From contig OZ034971.1 in assembly GCA_964030785.1 (NCBI GenBank), forward strand, positions 32,374,304 to 32,438,303: a stretch of 64,000 bases of DNA, in the 5' to 3' direction. Position numbers and translations under genes: made by a program. Positions 49,892 to 61,518 of this stretch are shown here, piece by piece. The notes under the pieces are model-generated. The model did no database searches and had not been told where the DNA came from. It saw nothing but the letters and a program-made list of their open reading frames with translations. Position 1 is the first letter of the stretch, and the number at the start of each line of letters is the position of its first letter. The DNA comes from Siderastrea siderea. Its lineage: Eukaryota; Cnidaria; Anthozoa; Scleractinia; Rhizangiidae.

Positions 49892-52496
49892 ACTGACCAA
49901 GGGACTGGTTTTGTTTAAGCATGGTATCATTAAGTTCTAGGAAATAAACTACATGGTCACCAGGAATACTTGTGAATAATTTTAACTGTCATTAATTGAG
50001 CATGTTTACTTCAACTTTTGTTCCTTAAAGTAAACGAATGCTATGCACGATTTGTTTCTATTCCTTAGTCAAATTAAGAAAAACAGAAGTCGTATTCAAA
50101 TTGTTTGTGAAAATAAGAAAACACGTTGAGACCAAGAGCTTCTTTGTGTTTTAATTATTAGAATATTCTTATGGGATCTCGTTGCCGTTATTTCCCGTGT
50201 TCAGTTTCATATCATATCGTAACGTTGTTATTTCAAGAGATTTTAAACTGGCGTGATTGTGAGTTGTCATCAATAGCAATTGAGGGACCAACGACGTTAT
50301 GTTGTTGCTAAATTGACTAAATAGTGACTGAACTAAGAGTAGCAAGATAAAGTTTGCATTCTGTCGCATCTCCTCTCAATTGAATATCTGCAATAAAATG
50401 GTACAACTTGTAAATCAAATTAATGATTCCTTGCACGTTTTAACATTACTTCATTGAATTTTAAATAAATTACACCTATAGTATGCATACGAATAAACAG
50501 CATTTTTCTTTAAGTTACGTGAGTCATTAGTCAATAATGAAGCACCTAACGTTGCACTCATCAGAGGTTCAGGGGAATGGAACGAGAAATGCTGCAGGGT
50601 TGTGGCCTGGTGCGAGCAACATGGTGATCATAGAACGCGAAAGGAAAGATTGTTTTGAACATAGAGCAAAGAACTAAACAGCAGTTTCTCAGTCAGGTAC
50701 ATTTGTTCTCCAAAAGGTAGAAACAAGAGAAGGTATAAAGTTGACTTGAAACATTTGGCATGAAACTGCGTATATGGCCGGCTTTCGATTCGTTTGTCAT
50801 GGTTTTTCAGTGGTACATGTAGGTGTATAAATAATCAGTGTCTTTGTATTTAATCTTATTCGTTAGCTGGAAAATCGCCATTGCGGCCCCAAACGCGTTC
50901 TTTTCATTCTGATTCTTAAAAAAAAATTGGCGACCAGAAATTTCCATCTGGCGACCAAAAATTTTGGTTTAGTCGCCAGTTGGCGCCACATAACCTTTAT
51001 GGTACCTATGAAATCGGGAGGATTATATTTTGATACAGGCTTGTTTATTTTTTTTTTATTTTTATCAGTAGAACCCTGCTCGAATAAAACAGAGCATCGA
51101 TTATTCTTAATCCAATGTGGAAAAACGTTTAACCACCGATCATGGCTGAATAAGAAGCCCAGCTTGTCAGGGAGTTGGTTTGTTCACGTCAGTAGGTTGC
51201 CCCCATCAGGTTCTAATCCTTTGAACATTGCTTCTCTTTCTCAACGCTCACACACGCAGGCACACTTAAGATGAGTGATTTGTGATATATGTTTGGTTAT
51301 AGTAATGACATTTCATCACGTCTTTCATGCCAAGTGTTACTAAAAAATTAGATCAGATGAGCCTTGCATGATTTTCCACTCCAATCGACAAAAATAACAT
51401 TTGTAATAATGAAAAATTTGTTAGATCTACCTGTCATTTGCACTTTCCGTAGAAAACCAGGCTGTGTGCAGGTGCGGAACCCATGCACAAATTTTTTTGG
51501 TGTAAAAGAAAGAATTCAAGCATGATTAAATTAGTAAGGTGCCTGACAGGGCTCCGACGTAGTCTTTTTTTCAGGTAAGCCAAATGTTGCGTCACAACAC
51601 CGATAGATCACCGTTACTGTTTTCAGCGGATGGGTTGACAGTCATCAGCAGCATGTGCAAAACACACTCGACTTCATAAATGGGTTTTTTGTTTCTTTCA
51701 GAGCAGGCTTTCACTGCTTCTTGTCGTAAAGGCTACAAAAGCCTTTCGATCGTCAGAAAGCCATGGGAAATTCAATAAACCAAAGGGACAGTTTAAAAAA
51801 GGAAATTAAAGCATGTAATGTAAAAGAATCAGAAATATCAGTACAAATTATTCAGACTTAATTCGACGTCTGAGCGCCTCTTCGAGTAAAATTTACCCGC
51901 AGGGGTAAAATTTACTCTCACATGACTATCACCTTAACCTTATTTGGCAGATGCTTTTGTTACGTACCCGCGCATTTTATATTGCCGCGCAATTTAAACT
52001 TGCCAAAGAGGAAAACTTCTCACAGTGAAGTTCGTGAGCTCAAAGAGTAGGACTTCAGCTGTGAAGCGCTCTTATCTTGCTATGAAGCGAATGAAGACGA
52101 CCAACCCCTTTTCAGGGAGGAAAGCTCAGTTACCAAATGCAAGTGAGTTATGGAAACGTTTCACTGATTTATTTGATTTTAAGCACAATAGACCATTCCT
52201 ATTGCTTTTCTTACGAGGCTATATTTTCCTCACTGATAGAAAGCAAATATATTTTTGATGATGATTCCTGTGGAGAGGAGACAAATGAAGATAGAAGAGT
52301 AAGGAATAAACCTTCTTGAAAAAGCTGTCCATAATTTGTAGTTCTGCCAAATAACACACGTTTTTTTTACCATGCTGTACATGCTACGTGCTTTGAGATT
52401 GACTGTAAGCCTCATTAAACGGACTGGTGTGACTAGATGGCAAATGGTGTCCCTTAGTTTATTGACATTTTTTTAACTACCTTGTCTTAAGAGGCT
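49892..52496. other. hAT 3' region and flanking sequence
   Basis: After the transposase stop there is about 1 kb of AT-rich element sequence to the inverted repeat near 50990. From 51000 to 52496 no exon was identified with confidence; an open segment at 52084-52140 (MKRMKTTNPFSGRKAQLPNA) before a GT could be a small exon. Confidence 0.35.
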
Positions 52497-52500
52497 GTCT

Positions 52501-53077
52501 CCCTAAGAGTGTTCCACTCGACCTCGGACTCAAAAATAGATTTCCTTCAAATTTCTACCACAAATACTACTATCTATCTCTACTACTAAAATGCAATTGA
52601 AAATGATCCAAAAGTTTATTTTGCTCCGGTTTGAGGATTTGATTGTCAGTATACCGTAAGTGACTAAAATTTGGCTATTTTGGGCACCGTAGTACAGGGT
52701 TTTTCAATTATCGTTTAAAAAGACTTCGCACCATCACAACCTTCAAATTTACACCCATCTGATAGCTTATTACTTCTTTTTACCGCTCCTGTGTCATTTG
52801 GACATTTTCCCGATCGAAATCGTATGAAACTGAAAATGATAAACGAAATAATTTAATAAGTCACTCGAACTGGATGAAATAGTGTGTTTGAAACATGCCA
52901 AAATTCTCAGTTGAGGCACTGAGGCCACACATAAAAACCCGTTCTAGGCATAGACTAAGCACTGTTTCCTAGAATTATGCAATAAAACTTGCGGCAGAAT
53001 GCGATTCTGAGAAATTGTGTCGAAGTTTAGTAAGCCATTTTCGCCAATGGTGTCTTGCGTGACATAGACTACCATTC
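52501..53077 (+). repeat. Left terminal inverted repeat of the TTAA element
   Basis: It matches the reverse complement of 56891-57477 almost throughout, including GGCACCGTAGTAC, CATGCCAAAATTCTCA and ATTGCATAATTCTAGG-type stretches. Confidence 0.9.
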
Positions 53078-53894
53078 CAGTCGGAAGACTTGTTGTCTTC
53101 TTATGGTCACTTAATTTATCAATAATTCTACCCAAATGAAAGGAAATCTGATTACATTTCTACATACAATGGCCTGTTCTTTCTCATGTTGCTATAACAA
53201 CATCTATTCTTATGCTCCTTGACCTGAGAAATCACCTCATTTGACGCCTACCTTGTTATTTAAAACTCTTTCTGTCGCACGCTTTGGCGGTTCATAAAAT
53301 GTACAACGTACAGTCTTTTTGTTCATCACAAGATACGAAGACGACAAAGTAGCGATTTGTAAGGAAGGTACCGAGATCCAGTCGCTATATTTCTGGAGAA
53401 CAACCGATGAATTAAATGTTTCATGACTTGCGTTACAAAATATAAACAGGCCAGTAAAAATCGCATTTCTGGACTGCAGACAACGGACTTCCGATTATGG
53501 AATACAAACTTGGAACATGGGACTGAGTGTATAGCGAACTAGGGTAAATATTACTCTGTTACAATCGATTTCACTCAACGTTTTCAATCTGTGAACTTAG
53601 CAACGTCATTCCGCCAGTTTGGAATTGATATGAGAATGGAAATAAGCTCTGGTCTTCAAAACTTTTCAGAAAAATCGAATGATTCCGCAGATCAGTGGTC
53701 TCAAGCAGTATAAACTTTGTGGTTCTCAGGATGCAAGCGTTATGCTTTTCGAGTCAATTCGTCTAGCAGTATTACTACGAATCATTTAAGATAGCGAAAA
53801 TTTTATATTGTGGAACCGAGTGAGTATATAAAAAGTATATTTTAACTCGAAGTCCATATTCAGAGTGGTCCGCACGCGAAGTCTCCATCCGCCT

Positions 53895-54680
53895 CGAGGA
53901 ATGCAATAAGCTGATGAAAAAAGCACAGACGCAAAACGTATCCCATATGACCGAAACTGCACAAGCGAAAACAGCCCGTGATTTCTTGCGAGCTGGTAGG
54001 GCGAAACGGACAAACTGGCAAACTGCAAACTAGGGAATAAGCTTGAAAATTAGGGAGGTTCATGCACAAGCAAAGAGGCTTATTCGCTTGTCAGGCAACG
54101 ACATTACACGACAACATCTCAAAGAAAAAACGGAAGCTTTTATGAACACTGGCCTAAATCATTACCGCATGTGGATAAATTATTAATATCATTTGGACAT
54201 TGCGTCGCATCCGCGTCTGTTAAGACATACCCCTTCCCACCCCTTTCAGGGCCACTCCCTTGTAGACTTTAAAAGGAACGAGTCGCTAAATAAGTGATTC
54301 AGCCGTCATGACCTCTGTCTTCATTGGTGTTCCTTTTACTGGAGCTGGTTTCACTTAGTCAAGCAAAGTTATTTCCTTTCTTCTACGTACGGGGCTTAGA
54401 GTGTCGCAGGCTAGAACAGCTCAGGTGGTTTCCGGGACCTAGTGGCTCTTCCCTGTGGAGCTTCAGTCTACCCCACCCTTCCTAAACTAAGTACAGTTTG
54501 CATGTCTAAAATGTGACTTTAGACCTTTTGTCGTACTACAACTTGAAGTGCTGTAATGTTCGTTCGTGCGATCAACATGAACACTTTAGAACATACATTC
54601 TGAAGGATGAGGGAGGGTGAAAAAGGAGAAGATTTAAACTATAAATTAATTTTGAATCCTGGCCACAAGACCACGGCAAA
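53895..54680 (+). repeat. Direct duplication inside the TTAA element, copy 1
   Basis: The sequence from GAGGAATGCAATAAGCTGA to about ATTAATTTTGAATCCTG is repeated with divergence at 55612-56405. Shared words include GTGGATAAATTATTAA, CAAGCAAAGTTATTTCCTTTCT, GTACGGGGCTTAG and GGTTTCCGGGACCTA. Confidence 0.85.
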
Positions 54681-55611
54681 GTTGGACATGGGAAAACGGC
54701 TGACCCAGATCAAGTTCAAGCAAATAGCATCCATAATGCATGAAATGAAAGAAACGAAAGGCTGTTTGAAAAAGAAGAATGGCTCACGAAGACCCAGATT
54801 ACCAGCTTCTTTTCACGTTTACCTTCACGACAGAAGTCCCGCGGCCAGGATGCTAGCACTGCATCAACGGATGCGACAGCGCGGCCAGAAGAAGATGAAA
54901 ATCAAGATATTGAGCCCATCAATTCTGGTATGAGACTGCTGCACTTTGGTGGACGACATAAATGAAGCAATCGGGCTCACAAATCCCATAGTTTTGACGC
55001 CTATGATTTTTGTGACTATTATAAGAACAGAAAAAATAGGCATATTCAGTGTCGCCATGCTAAAAACAATACTTCACCATTTTGAGGTTCTTTTTCGAGC
55101 AGAAGATCGAAATGTGGACCTGATTCATTTGGTGAAAGACGTTATTCACAAGTGTCGGTGTTGTAAATAAAATGATGCTTAATTATGATCCTGGGACGTA
55201 GAAGGGGGAGGAGGCCTGCAGGCTGTCAATTTCTTCAAACAGATTTTTTGTCAGCACCTGCCGTTTTCAGAAGCTTTACGCATGTATCCGTTAGCCGCAT
55301 GGCAAAGTTTGATATAAAATGCATGTTTTTCAACTTTTTTCGGTTACAAAGTATACGATCTCGACAAACAGCATATCTCCTTCTTTACTCGTCTAGCATG
55401 AAAAATTTTCAATTTCGACCGTTTTTGTATGATATCTACTTTCTACCTCGTCTCGTAGAGCACTTTAAGGCTATCTTCAAAAGGCAAAATTTTTTCGAAA
55501 TATTGTAACAAAACGAAATCCAAGAGTCCATCAACCCCATCCCTTGTATCACAGTGGAGGAATGAGATTGCTTGTACGTATGAGGGTTAACACCAACAGA
55601 AAAAAATAGCC
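54681..55611 (+). other. Interior of the TTAA element between its direct repeats
   Basis: Fragments such as EEWLTKTQITSFFSRLPSRQ (near 54776) and a frame at 54946-55170 (VDDINEAIGLTNPIVL) look like remnants of coding sequence, but no catalytic motif or family could be assigned. Confidence 0.4.
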
Positions 55612-56405
55612 TAGAGGAATGCGGGAAGCTGAGGCAAAAAGCACAGACCCAAAACATATCCCATATGATAGAAACAACATAAGCGAAAACAGCTTGCTAT
55701 TTCTTGCTGGTTGGGCGAAACGGACGGGCACAAGTGGAATGAGCTTGAAAATTACAAGTAAGGACAAGGGAGGCTCGTGCACAAGCAAAGAGCCTCTTTC
55801 GCGTGTCAGGCAGGCATCGATATATTTCACAAGAAAATCAGTCGAAGAAAAAAAAAGAAAAAAGTTTGGCGAATACTGACCTTAATCATTGACGCACGTG
55901 GATAAATTATTAACGTCATTTGGATATTGCTTCGCATCTGCGCCTACCAGGACATAGCTTTACTCCGCTCCCCCCCCTCGCCCATTCCTTTCTTGGCCAG
56001 TCCCTTATTGATTTTGAAAGGGGAAAGCCGCTGGATGGGGAATTCAGCCGTTATGGCCTCTGTCTTCTACGGGGTTCCTTTATTTAGAGATGGCTTCAGT
56101 TAGTCAAGCAAAGTTATTTCCTTTCTACTATGTACGGGGCTTAGGGTGTCGCAGGGTAGACCAGCAGAGATGGTTTCCGGGACCTAATGGCTCCTCCCTG
56201 CTCCAGCTTCAGTCAGTACACCACCTTCCTAAAATAAGTACAGTTTGCGCATCTAAAGATGTGTCTTAGGACCTTTTGTTGTACTATAACTTAAACTCTT
56301 GTAACCTTGGTTCGTGCAATCAGAATAAACCATTTAGAAAATACATTCTTAGGGTGGGGGAGGGTGGAAAAGGACAAAATTTAAAATATAAATTAATTTT
56401 GTATC
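55612..56405 (+). repeat. Direct duplication inside the TTAA element, copy 2
   Basis: Second copy of the unit at 53895-54680, with small insertions and deletions. Open frames in the two copies give related but broken peptides. Confidence 0.85.
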
Positions 56406-56890
56406 CTGACCGCGAGAAATGACAACCCTCTGTGACAAGCCTCTCCTTAGACAGCGATTTTATATATATATCCTAAAGCTCTTGCCGTATTAGCTGCTCA
56501 CTGTCATTGTTATTTTTAAGTTAAAAATAAAATGTTGTTGACGAACATTTGTATATCGCGTTACTGATCACATGTAACGCAACTCCCAGGTTGAGGTTGG
56601 AATCGTTTTCTTTCTCGTTTTCTATAGAGATTATAGCTTCCTCGTGTTATCTCATGACCAAGAGAAAAAGACTTTTTCATCACCTCTATGATGAAACCGC
56701 CGAATCCTTTGCCGGAGAGGAGAGTTAGTTATCGAACAAGGTGAGCGGCAAATAAAGTAACTACATTATCTATTCGAGGTTTTGAACCTCCAGAATCGGT
56801 TTCATAGCAAAAACAGGAAAAGTACTTTGTATAATTTTTTGAGCCACCATCGACATCTCTTTAATTAGGCGGATATATATAACAACACTT

Positions 56891-57477
56891 GAATGGAAAT
56901 TCATGTCACGCAAGACACCATTGGCAAAAATGGCTTACTAAACTTCGACACAATTTCTCAGAATCGCATTCTGCCGCAAGTTTTATTGCATAATTCTAGG
57001 AAATAGTGCTTAGTCTATGTCTAGAACGGGTTTTTACGTCTGGCCTAAGTGCCTCAATTGAGAATTTTGGCATGTTTCAAAAGCACTATTTCGTCCAGTT
57101 CGAGTGACTTATTAGATTAGTTCATTTATCATTTTCAGTTTCACACGATTTCGATCAGGAAAATGTCCAAATGACACAGGAGTGGTAAAAAGAAGTAATA
57201 AACTATTAAATGGGTGTAAATTTGAAGGTTGTGATGGTGCGAAGTCTTTTTAAACGATAATTGAAAAACCCCGTACTACGGTGCCCAAAATAGCCAAAGT
57301 TTAGTCACTTACGGTATACTGACAATCAAATCCTCAAAACGGGAGCAAAATAAACTTTTGGATCATTTCAATTGCATTTTAGTAGTAGGGATAGATAGTA
57401 GTATTTGTGGTAGAAATTTGACAGAAATCTATTTTTGAGTCCGAGATCGAGTGGAACACTCTTAGGGAGACAGCCTC
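56891..57477 (-). repeat. Right terminal inverted repeat of the TTAA element
   Basis: Inverse of the left repeat, ending GGAGACAGCCTC before TTAA. Confidence 0.9.
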
Positions 57478-57562
57478 TTAATTCTGGACAATTGCAAATT
57501 TATTGCTTTTGTTGTTTCTGTGCACCACTGTACTCACTTTTAACTATTTCTCTTTTTCAAAG

Positions 57563-60500
57563 GTGTTATTAGAAATGCCATCACGATGGGAACCTCAAAG
57601 TTCCAGCGAAGGCGAGAACCAGGTACGTTTTTAGTGACACAATAAATGGACAGTCAGAGATTGTTGTGACAATTGCGTTAGACTTCTTAGAAATAATTTT
57701 ATAAGTCTCCTTCTGAAATTTTGTTTCATTTAAGGTATGGGAAATGCCTTCTCGCTGGAAACGTTGAATTTTCTTGTAAGGATGAGCACAAGCTGAGTTA
57801 ACTGGAGATAATGGAAGGGCGATGGCAATACATCATCTAACAGAAGTCGATGTGTCTTTTTTTGCAGGAGGAAGCTTCAGAAATCTTGCACTCTTATCAG
57901 GAAAAATCAACATCATCTCCAGCGTTCTTGGAAGATAGTTCTCATGAGGACCCTGAAAACGTTGACATGGTAAGTGCCGAAGAGCCCACGACTTTACTAG
58001 TTGATGTGAAATATATCTAAGTTCTCGCTTTCGTCCTATTTTGTTTGTTTGTTTGTTTTTTTGTTTTGTTTCTATGTAACGGCAGGGATATGAAACCGCT
58101 AATAATTTGTTTTGATTGCTTTGAAAACGCAGGACAAATTGAAGAAAAACCGGCAAATCCGCAGACACAAAGCAATGCAAATAGAGAATGTAGCATGAAT
58201 GGTCGACAGCGCCTGTTGTAAATTAAGATGCATTCACAAGTTCGACCCCATTGAAATCAGACAATGGAGGAGTCCGTTTTGGGCCCCTTTGGTAAAGGAG
58301 ACCCAGCGAAGACAATGGTTACTTAACCTCCTTCTTCTGGATACATATCATGAAGGGGGGGAAAGGAAGTACAACTTCAACATTAATGGAAGAACCGTTT
58401 GCTATAAGGCTTGGTACATGGCACTGGGAATTTCCCGTACCTGGTAAATATAAGCTTACCCATATGTCCTGTAAAGTATCATGTGTGGCTTGCAAATGTA
58501 ACCTTAAATGTATGGAGATCGTTATTAATCATTCCACAGCCTTCTCGGTCCGTATAATGTTAGGAATTATCTTTAAAAATTAATCCATCTCGATAAACCT
58601 CGGAATAGGTCATTCAACATAACGCATACACTCAACTTGAAAATATATGCAATGACATACTTTGTAAAATGCACTTTTCCCAGGTGAAACGTTCATTTTT
58701 AGCTTACCTATTTTGATGTCAATCTTATTCGAACTTCACAGGTTCTTTACACTAATGAAGGAGATGGAACAAGGGCGTGTTTTAGCGACGAGTGCCAGGC
58801 AAGGAAACACCTGGACATCGGAATGTATGCACAAGGCCATTGCATGGTTGAAAAGTAAGCTGGATATTTAGTTCTATACTTTTATTAGTACCTCGTTTCA
58901 AGCATCTGGAATAAAAATAGCTTAGCACAGTCTTCCAACCAACAGATCACATAGAGGGCTGTGGAGACTTCATGCCACATGAAGACAAAATCTGCTTGCC
59001 ATCATACCAGTCAAAGACAGAGGTGTTTCGTATGTATACAGGGGATATAACTGCCTCTAAAGACGATGCCGGCACAATTTCATGGTCATCATTCATCAAA
59101 ATGTGGTGGAGAAAATTCAAAAATGTTATTATTCCCAAGGTAAATTATATACAGATAAGAAGCAGTGATGCTTTGACAGTATTGTTGAGTTTTATTTAGC
59201 CAACCAAAGCAGCCGTTGAGAAGTGCACAATCAAGCAGTTTGCTCGCATGGGTAAGTGGTACCCTTATCACTGACTTCCTTATCCCTTCTCCCTGTTGTA
59301 GGAGAACAAGTTCTCTAAGTGCGGTGTGTGTACCTTGTTAAAGCACGGCCTTTCGACAACAAAAAACGAAGAAAAGAGAAATGCTTTTGCAATAAAAAGG
59401 AGACTCCACCTGTCCCAGCAGAGGTAAAGTACCATAAACGAGTACATTTTACGTTTCATTTGGCTATATGGAATCTGTTTTTTTGTGAGCTGGTACATCT
59501 CTACGTTCTGCTAGGTCTGTTTATTTCCTATAGCACCATAAAAGTCGCAAAACTTCCTTCTGGATAAGCAGATATTTATTTCGGACGACAAAATCTGATC
59601 ACCTGGCCATTTTAGGGCCCATGCAAGTACGATTCAACCAAAGGAAACTGAAGCTAAAAATGGAGTTCCCCTGAAAACCCTGGATCAGTCGAACGCAAAC
59701 CGTGGCTAGTGAAAGCTCGCTGTAGTAGCAGTTTTCTCAATCCGCGACTTTGGCACCCATACTATCCAGGGGAAAACGTGTTACCGCGCTTTTCACACCC
59801 TACCATTAACTTCTTTGCAAACCGAGCTGAATAATGGACCTTGCGGCAGCCACTGAACAACTTTCCTAGATCCAATATCCTATTTAATGCATTCCAGTGC
59901 TGAACGAAACCATTACTATAGTAACCGCCTTCTAGCTGAGCAGCAACCTCAGAAGTATCTATCTGTGATCATAGATGGAATGGATCAGGCAAAAACAAAT
60001 ATCCCTCATTTTACCAGCATATCAAAGGTGAGTTCTTTTTTGTACAAACAACTTTATATTTGTTAGCTGTTGCAAATATACAAATGAAAACACATTCAAG
60101 AGAACTAGAAGAATTGATAGCAAGATAAGGACGGCAATGTTTTTACGCTTAAGTTAAGTTCACCCTCAACAGGAATATTTTCCCCTATATTTATTTATTA
60201 AACTGATCAGGATTGATAACTGGTAATAAGTGCTCCCTTACTGTTTGTCTCCCAGACTGAACCATCCCACTTCATCAAGACCCACATCACTGGAGCGATT
60301 TGCCATGGGCAAAAGAAAGTCAAGTGCTTCGTGGATCTTTTGCAGTGGAAGCACGACTCCAATTTGACAATCAATACCCTTTTAAACATATTTAACGACC
60401 TGAAAAAGGTAACTCTTTTCTTTTTTTACTTAAATAAAATGTGTTTGGAAGGCACCTATACACTAAATCTTTTATGGAATGTAAGGGGTCACTTTCTTGT

Positions 60501-60815
60501 CATCAGGGAGTTCTTGAATACCTGGAATGTTCCCATGTTTCGTTTGTTGTCGTTTTGTTACCAAAAAAAGGTAATTAATAAGTTTCGGATTTACTTTGGT
60601 TTTGTGTAGGAAACGTCGGATTACTATATAATGGTTATGGATGGTATAACCTGTGTGATTCTGATCATGCCTTTATAGATTAAAACTTAACTGTTTCAGG
60701 AAAGTGGATGCCTCCTGGAAAATCTTCTGCTGCAGATGGACAATTGTTACCGTGAAAATAAAAACAAATATCTAATGGTCTTCGCAGCATTCCTAGTTGA
60801 AGAACAGATATTTAA
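57563..60815 (+). pseudogene. Decayed spliced gene with DUF7869-like transposase-type core
   Basis: Exon-like segments with GT/AG borders are 57563-57622, 57735-57775, 57868-57969, 58133-58443, 58742-58854, 58946-59139, 59200-59252, 59302-59424, 59898-60027, 60256-60408 and 60700-60815. The last three form a core with acidic and asparagine motifs: YLSVIIDGMDQAKTNIPHF, then HITGAICHGQKKVKC and WKHDSNLT, then LLLQMDNCYRENKNKYLMVF. These resemble the DUF7869 family, which is thought to derive from transposases. Stops at 57765-57767 and 58196-58198 and a frame clash between 59252 and 59302 indicate decay. The gene starts just right of the TTAA element, and its 5' exons may lie on the other side of it. 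EMPSRW is repeated in the first two exons. Confidence 0.6.
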
Positions 60816-61040
60816 GTAGGTAATATTGAGACGAAAATTCAATTGGTGTAAGCTGGCTGATGAGGGCAGTTTACCCTCTCTCTTTTGATTGCTTTTCGTT
60901 TTTGTTATTTTCATGCATTATTATGTAGTGGTTAGTTAAGTTTCATCCACAGATGGGAAATGTATGGTGGCCGAGGACTGCCACTGAGTTTTCAAGGCAT
61001 TTCTTTCTTTTTTTAAGCAAATAAAATGCAATAAAATTAA

Positions 61041-61330
61041 AATCAAATGCAAATGCAATGAAATGTAAAACAAAAAGCAAAGTGAAAACCAAAGTCAAAC
61101 TCGATTCAGATTAAAATTAAATGAATTGTTAAAAGAGAATGAAAAACAGAATCTAAGTTAAAAGTTAAAGTCAATTAAAATTGAATACATTCTGAAAAGA
61201 GAATGCAAAGCAGAATGTAAGTGAAATTTAAATCAAATACAAATGCAATGAAATGTAAAACAATAAGCAAAGTGCAAATCAAAGTCAAACTCGGTTCAGA
61301 TTAAAATTAAATGAATTTTTAAAAGAGAAT
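61041..61330 (+). repeat. AT-rich direct repeat, two copies of about 100 bp
   Basis: The sequence around AATGCAATGAAATGTAAAAC through TCAGATTAAAATTAAATGAA at 61041-61140 recurs at 61230-61328 with few changes. The sequence between them contains related AAAGAGAATG and GTCAATTAAAATT motifs. Confidence 0.8.
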
Positions 61331-61345
61331 CCAAAACAAAGCTAG

Positions 61346-61417
61346 TGGCAGCGCTCGGCCATGCTAAAATCTACTTTCATTTGAAAGTAAATTTTTGCCC
61401 GTGGCCGAGCGCTGCCA
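61346..61417. repeat. 72-bp palindrome upstream of the integrase-like gene
   Basis: The perfect 16-bp arms TGGCAGCGCTCGGCCA (61346-61361) and TGGCCGAGCGCTGCCA (61402-61417) surround a second palindrome, TACTTTC-ATTT-GAAAGTA. It ends 101 bases before the ATG at 61519. It could form a cruciform, serve as a promoter element, or be a terminus of a mobile element. Confidence 0.85.
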
Positions 61418-61518
61418 GTGCCAAACCCACGCCCAGGCCTCCCCAACCAACTACTCCCATAAACCCAAGCGCGCGTTTGCTTGGGTCCGCCATTTTGTTC
61501 AGGACAAACAAGACAAAC

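Larger units (their letters stand above)
46033..50990 (+). mobile_element. hAT-type DNA transposon encoding an OTU-like plus hAT protein
   Basis: The left end CAGGGTGCGAAATTGTGCC fits hAT termini. Just inside both ends are inverted motif clusters: GGTCGCCA and GCGACTAAA on the left (46057-46125) and TTTAGTCGCCAGTTGGCGCC with GGCGACCAGAAA on the right (50928-50987). The interior codes for a hAT transposase. The exact right end and the 8-bp duplication could not be fixed, so the right border is approximate. Confidence 0.72.
52501..57477. mobile_element. TTAA-flanked element with long inverted repeats (Kolobok-like)
   Basis: TTAA occurs at 52497-52500 and 57478-57481. Inward from these, GAGGCTGTCTCCCTAAGAGT and its inverse start terminal inverted repeats of about 580 bp (52501-53077 and 56891-57477) with high identity. 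TTAA target sites with termini starting GAG fit Kolobok better than piggyBac, whose ends start CC. No intact transposase was seen inside, so it is probably non-autonomous or decayed. Confidence 0.85.

Noticed and set aside
51073..51078. ACCCTG as the right terminus of the hAT element.
   Set aside because: It would match CAGGGT at the left end, but the flanking 8-mers do not match and the sequence between it and the inverted motifs shows no terminal-repeat similarity.
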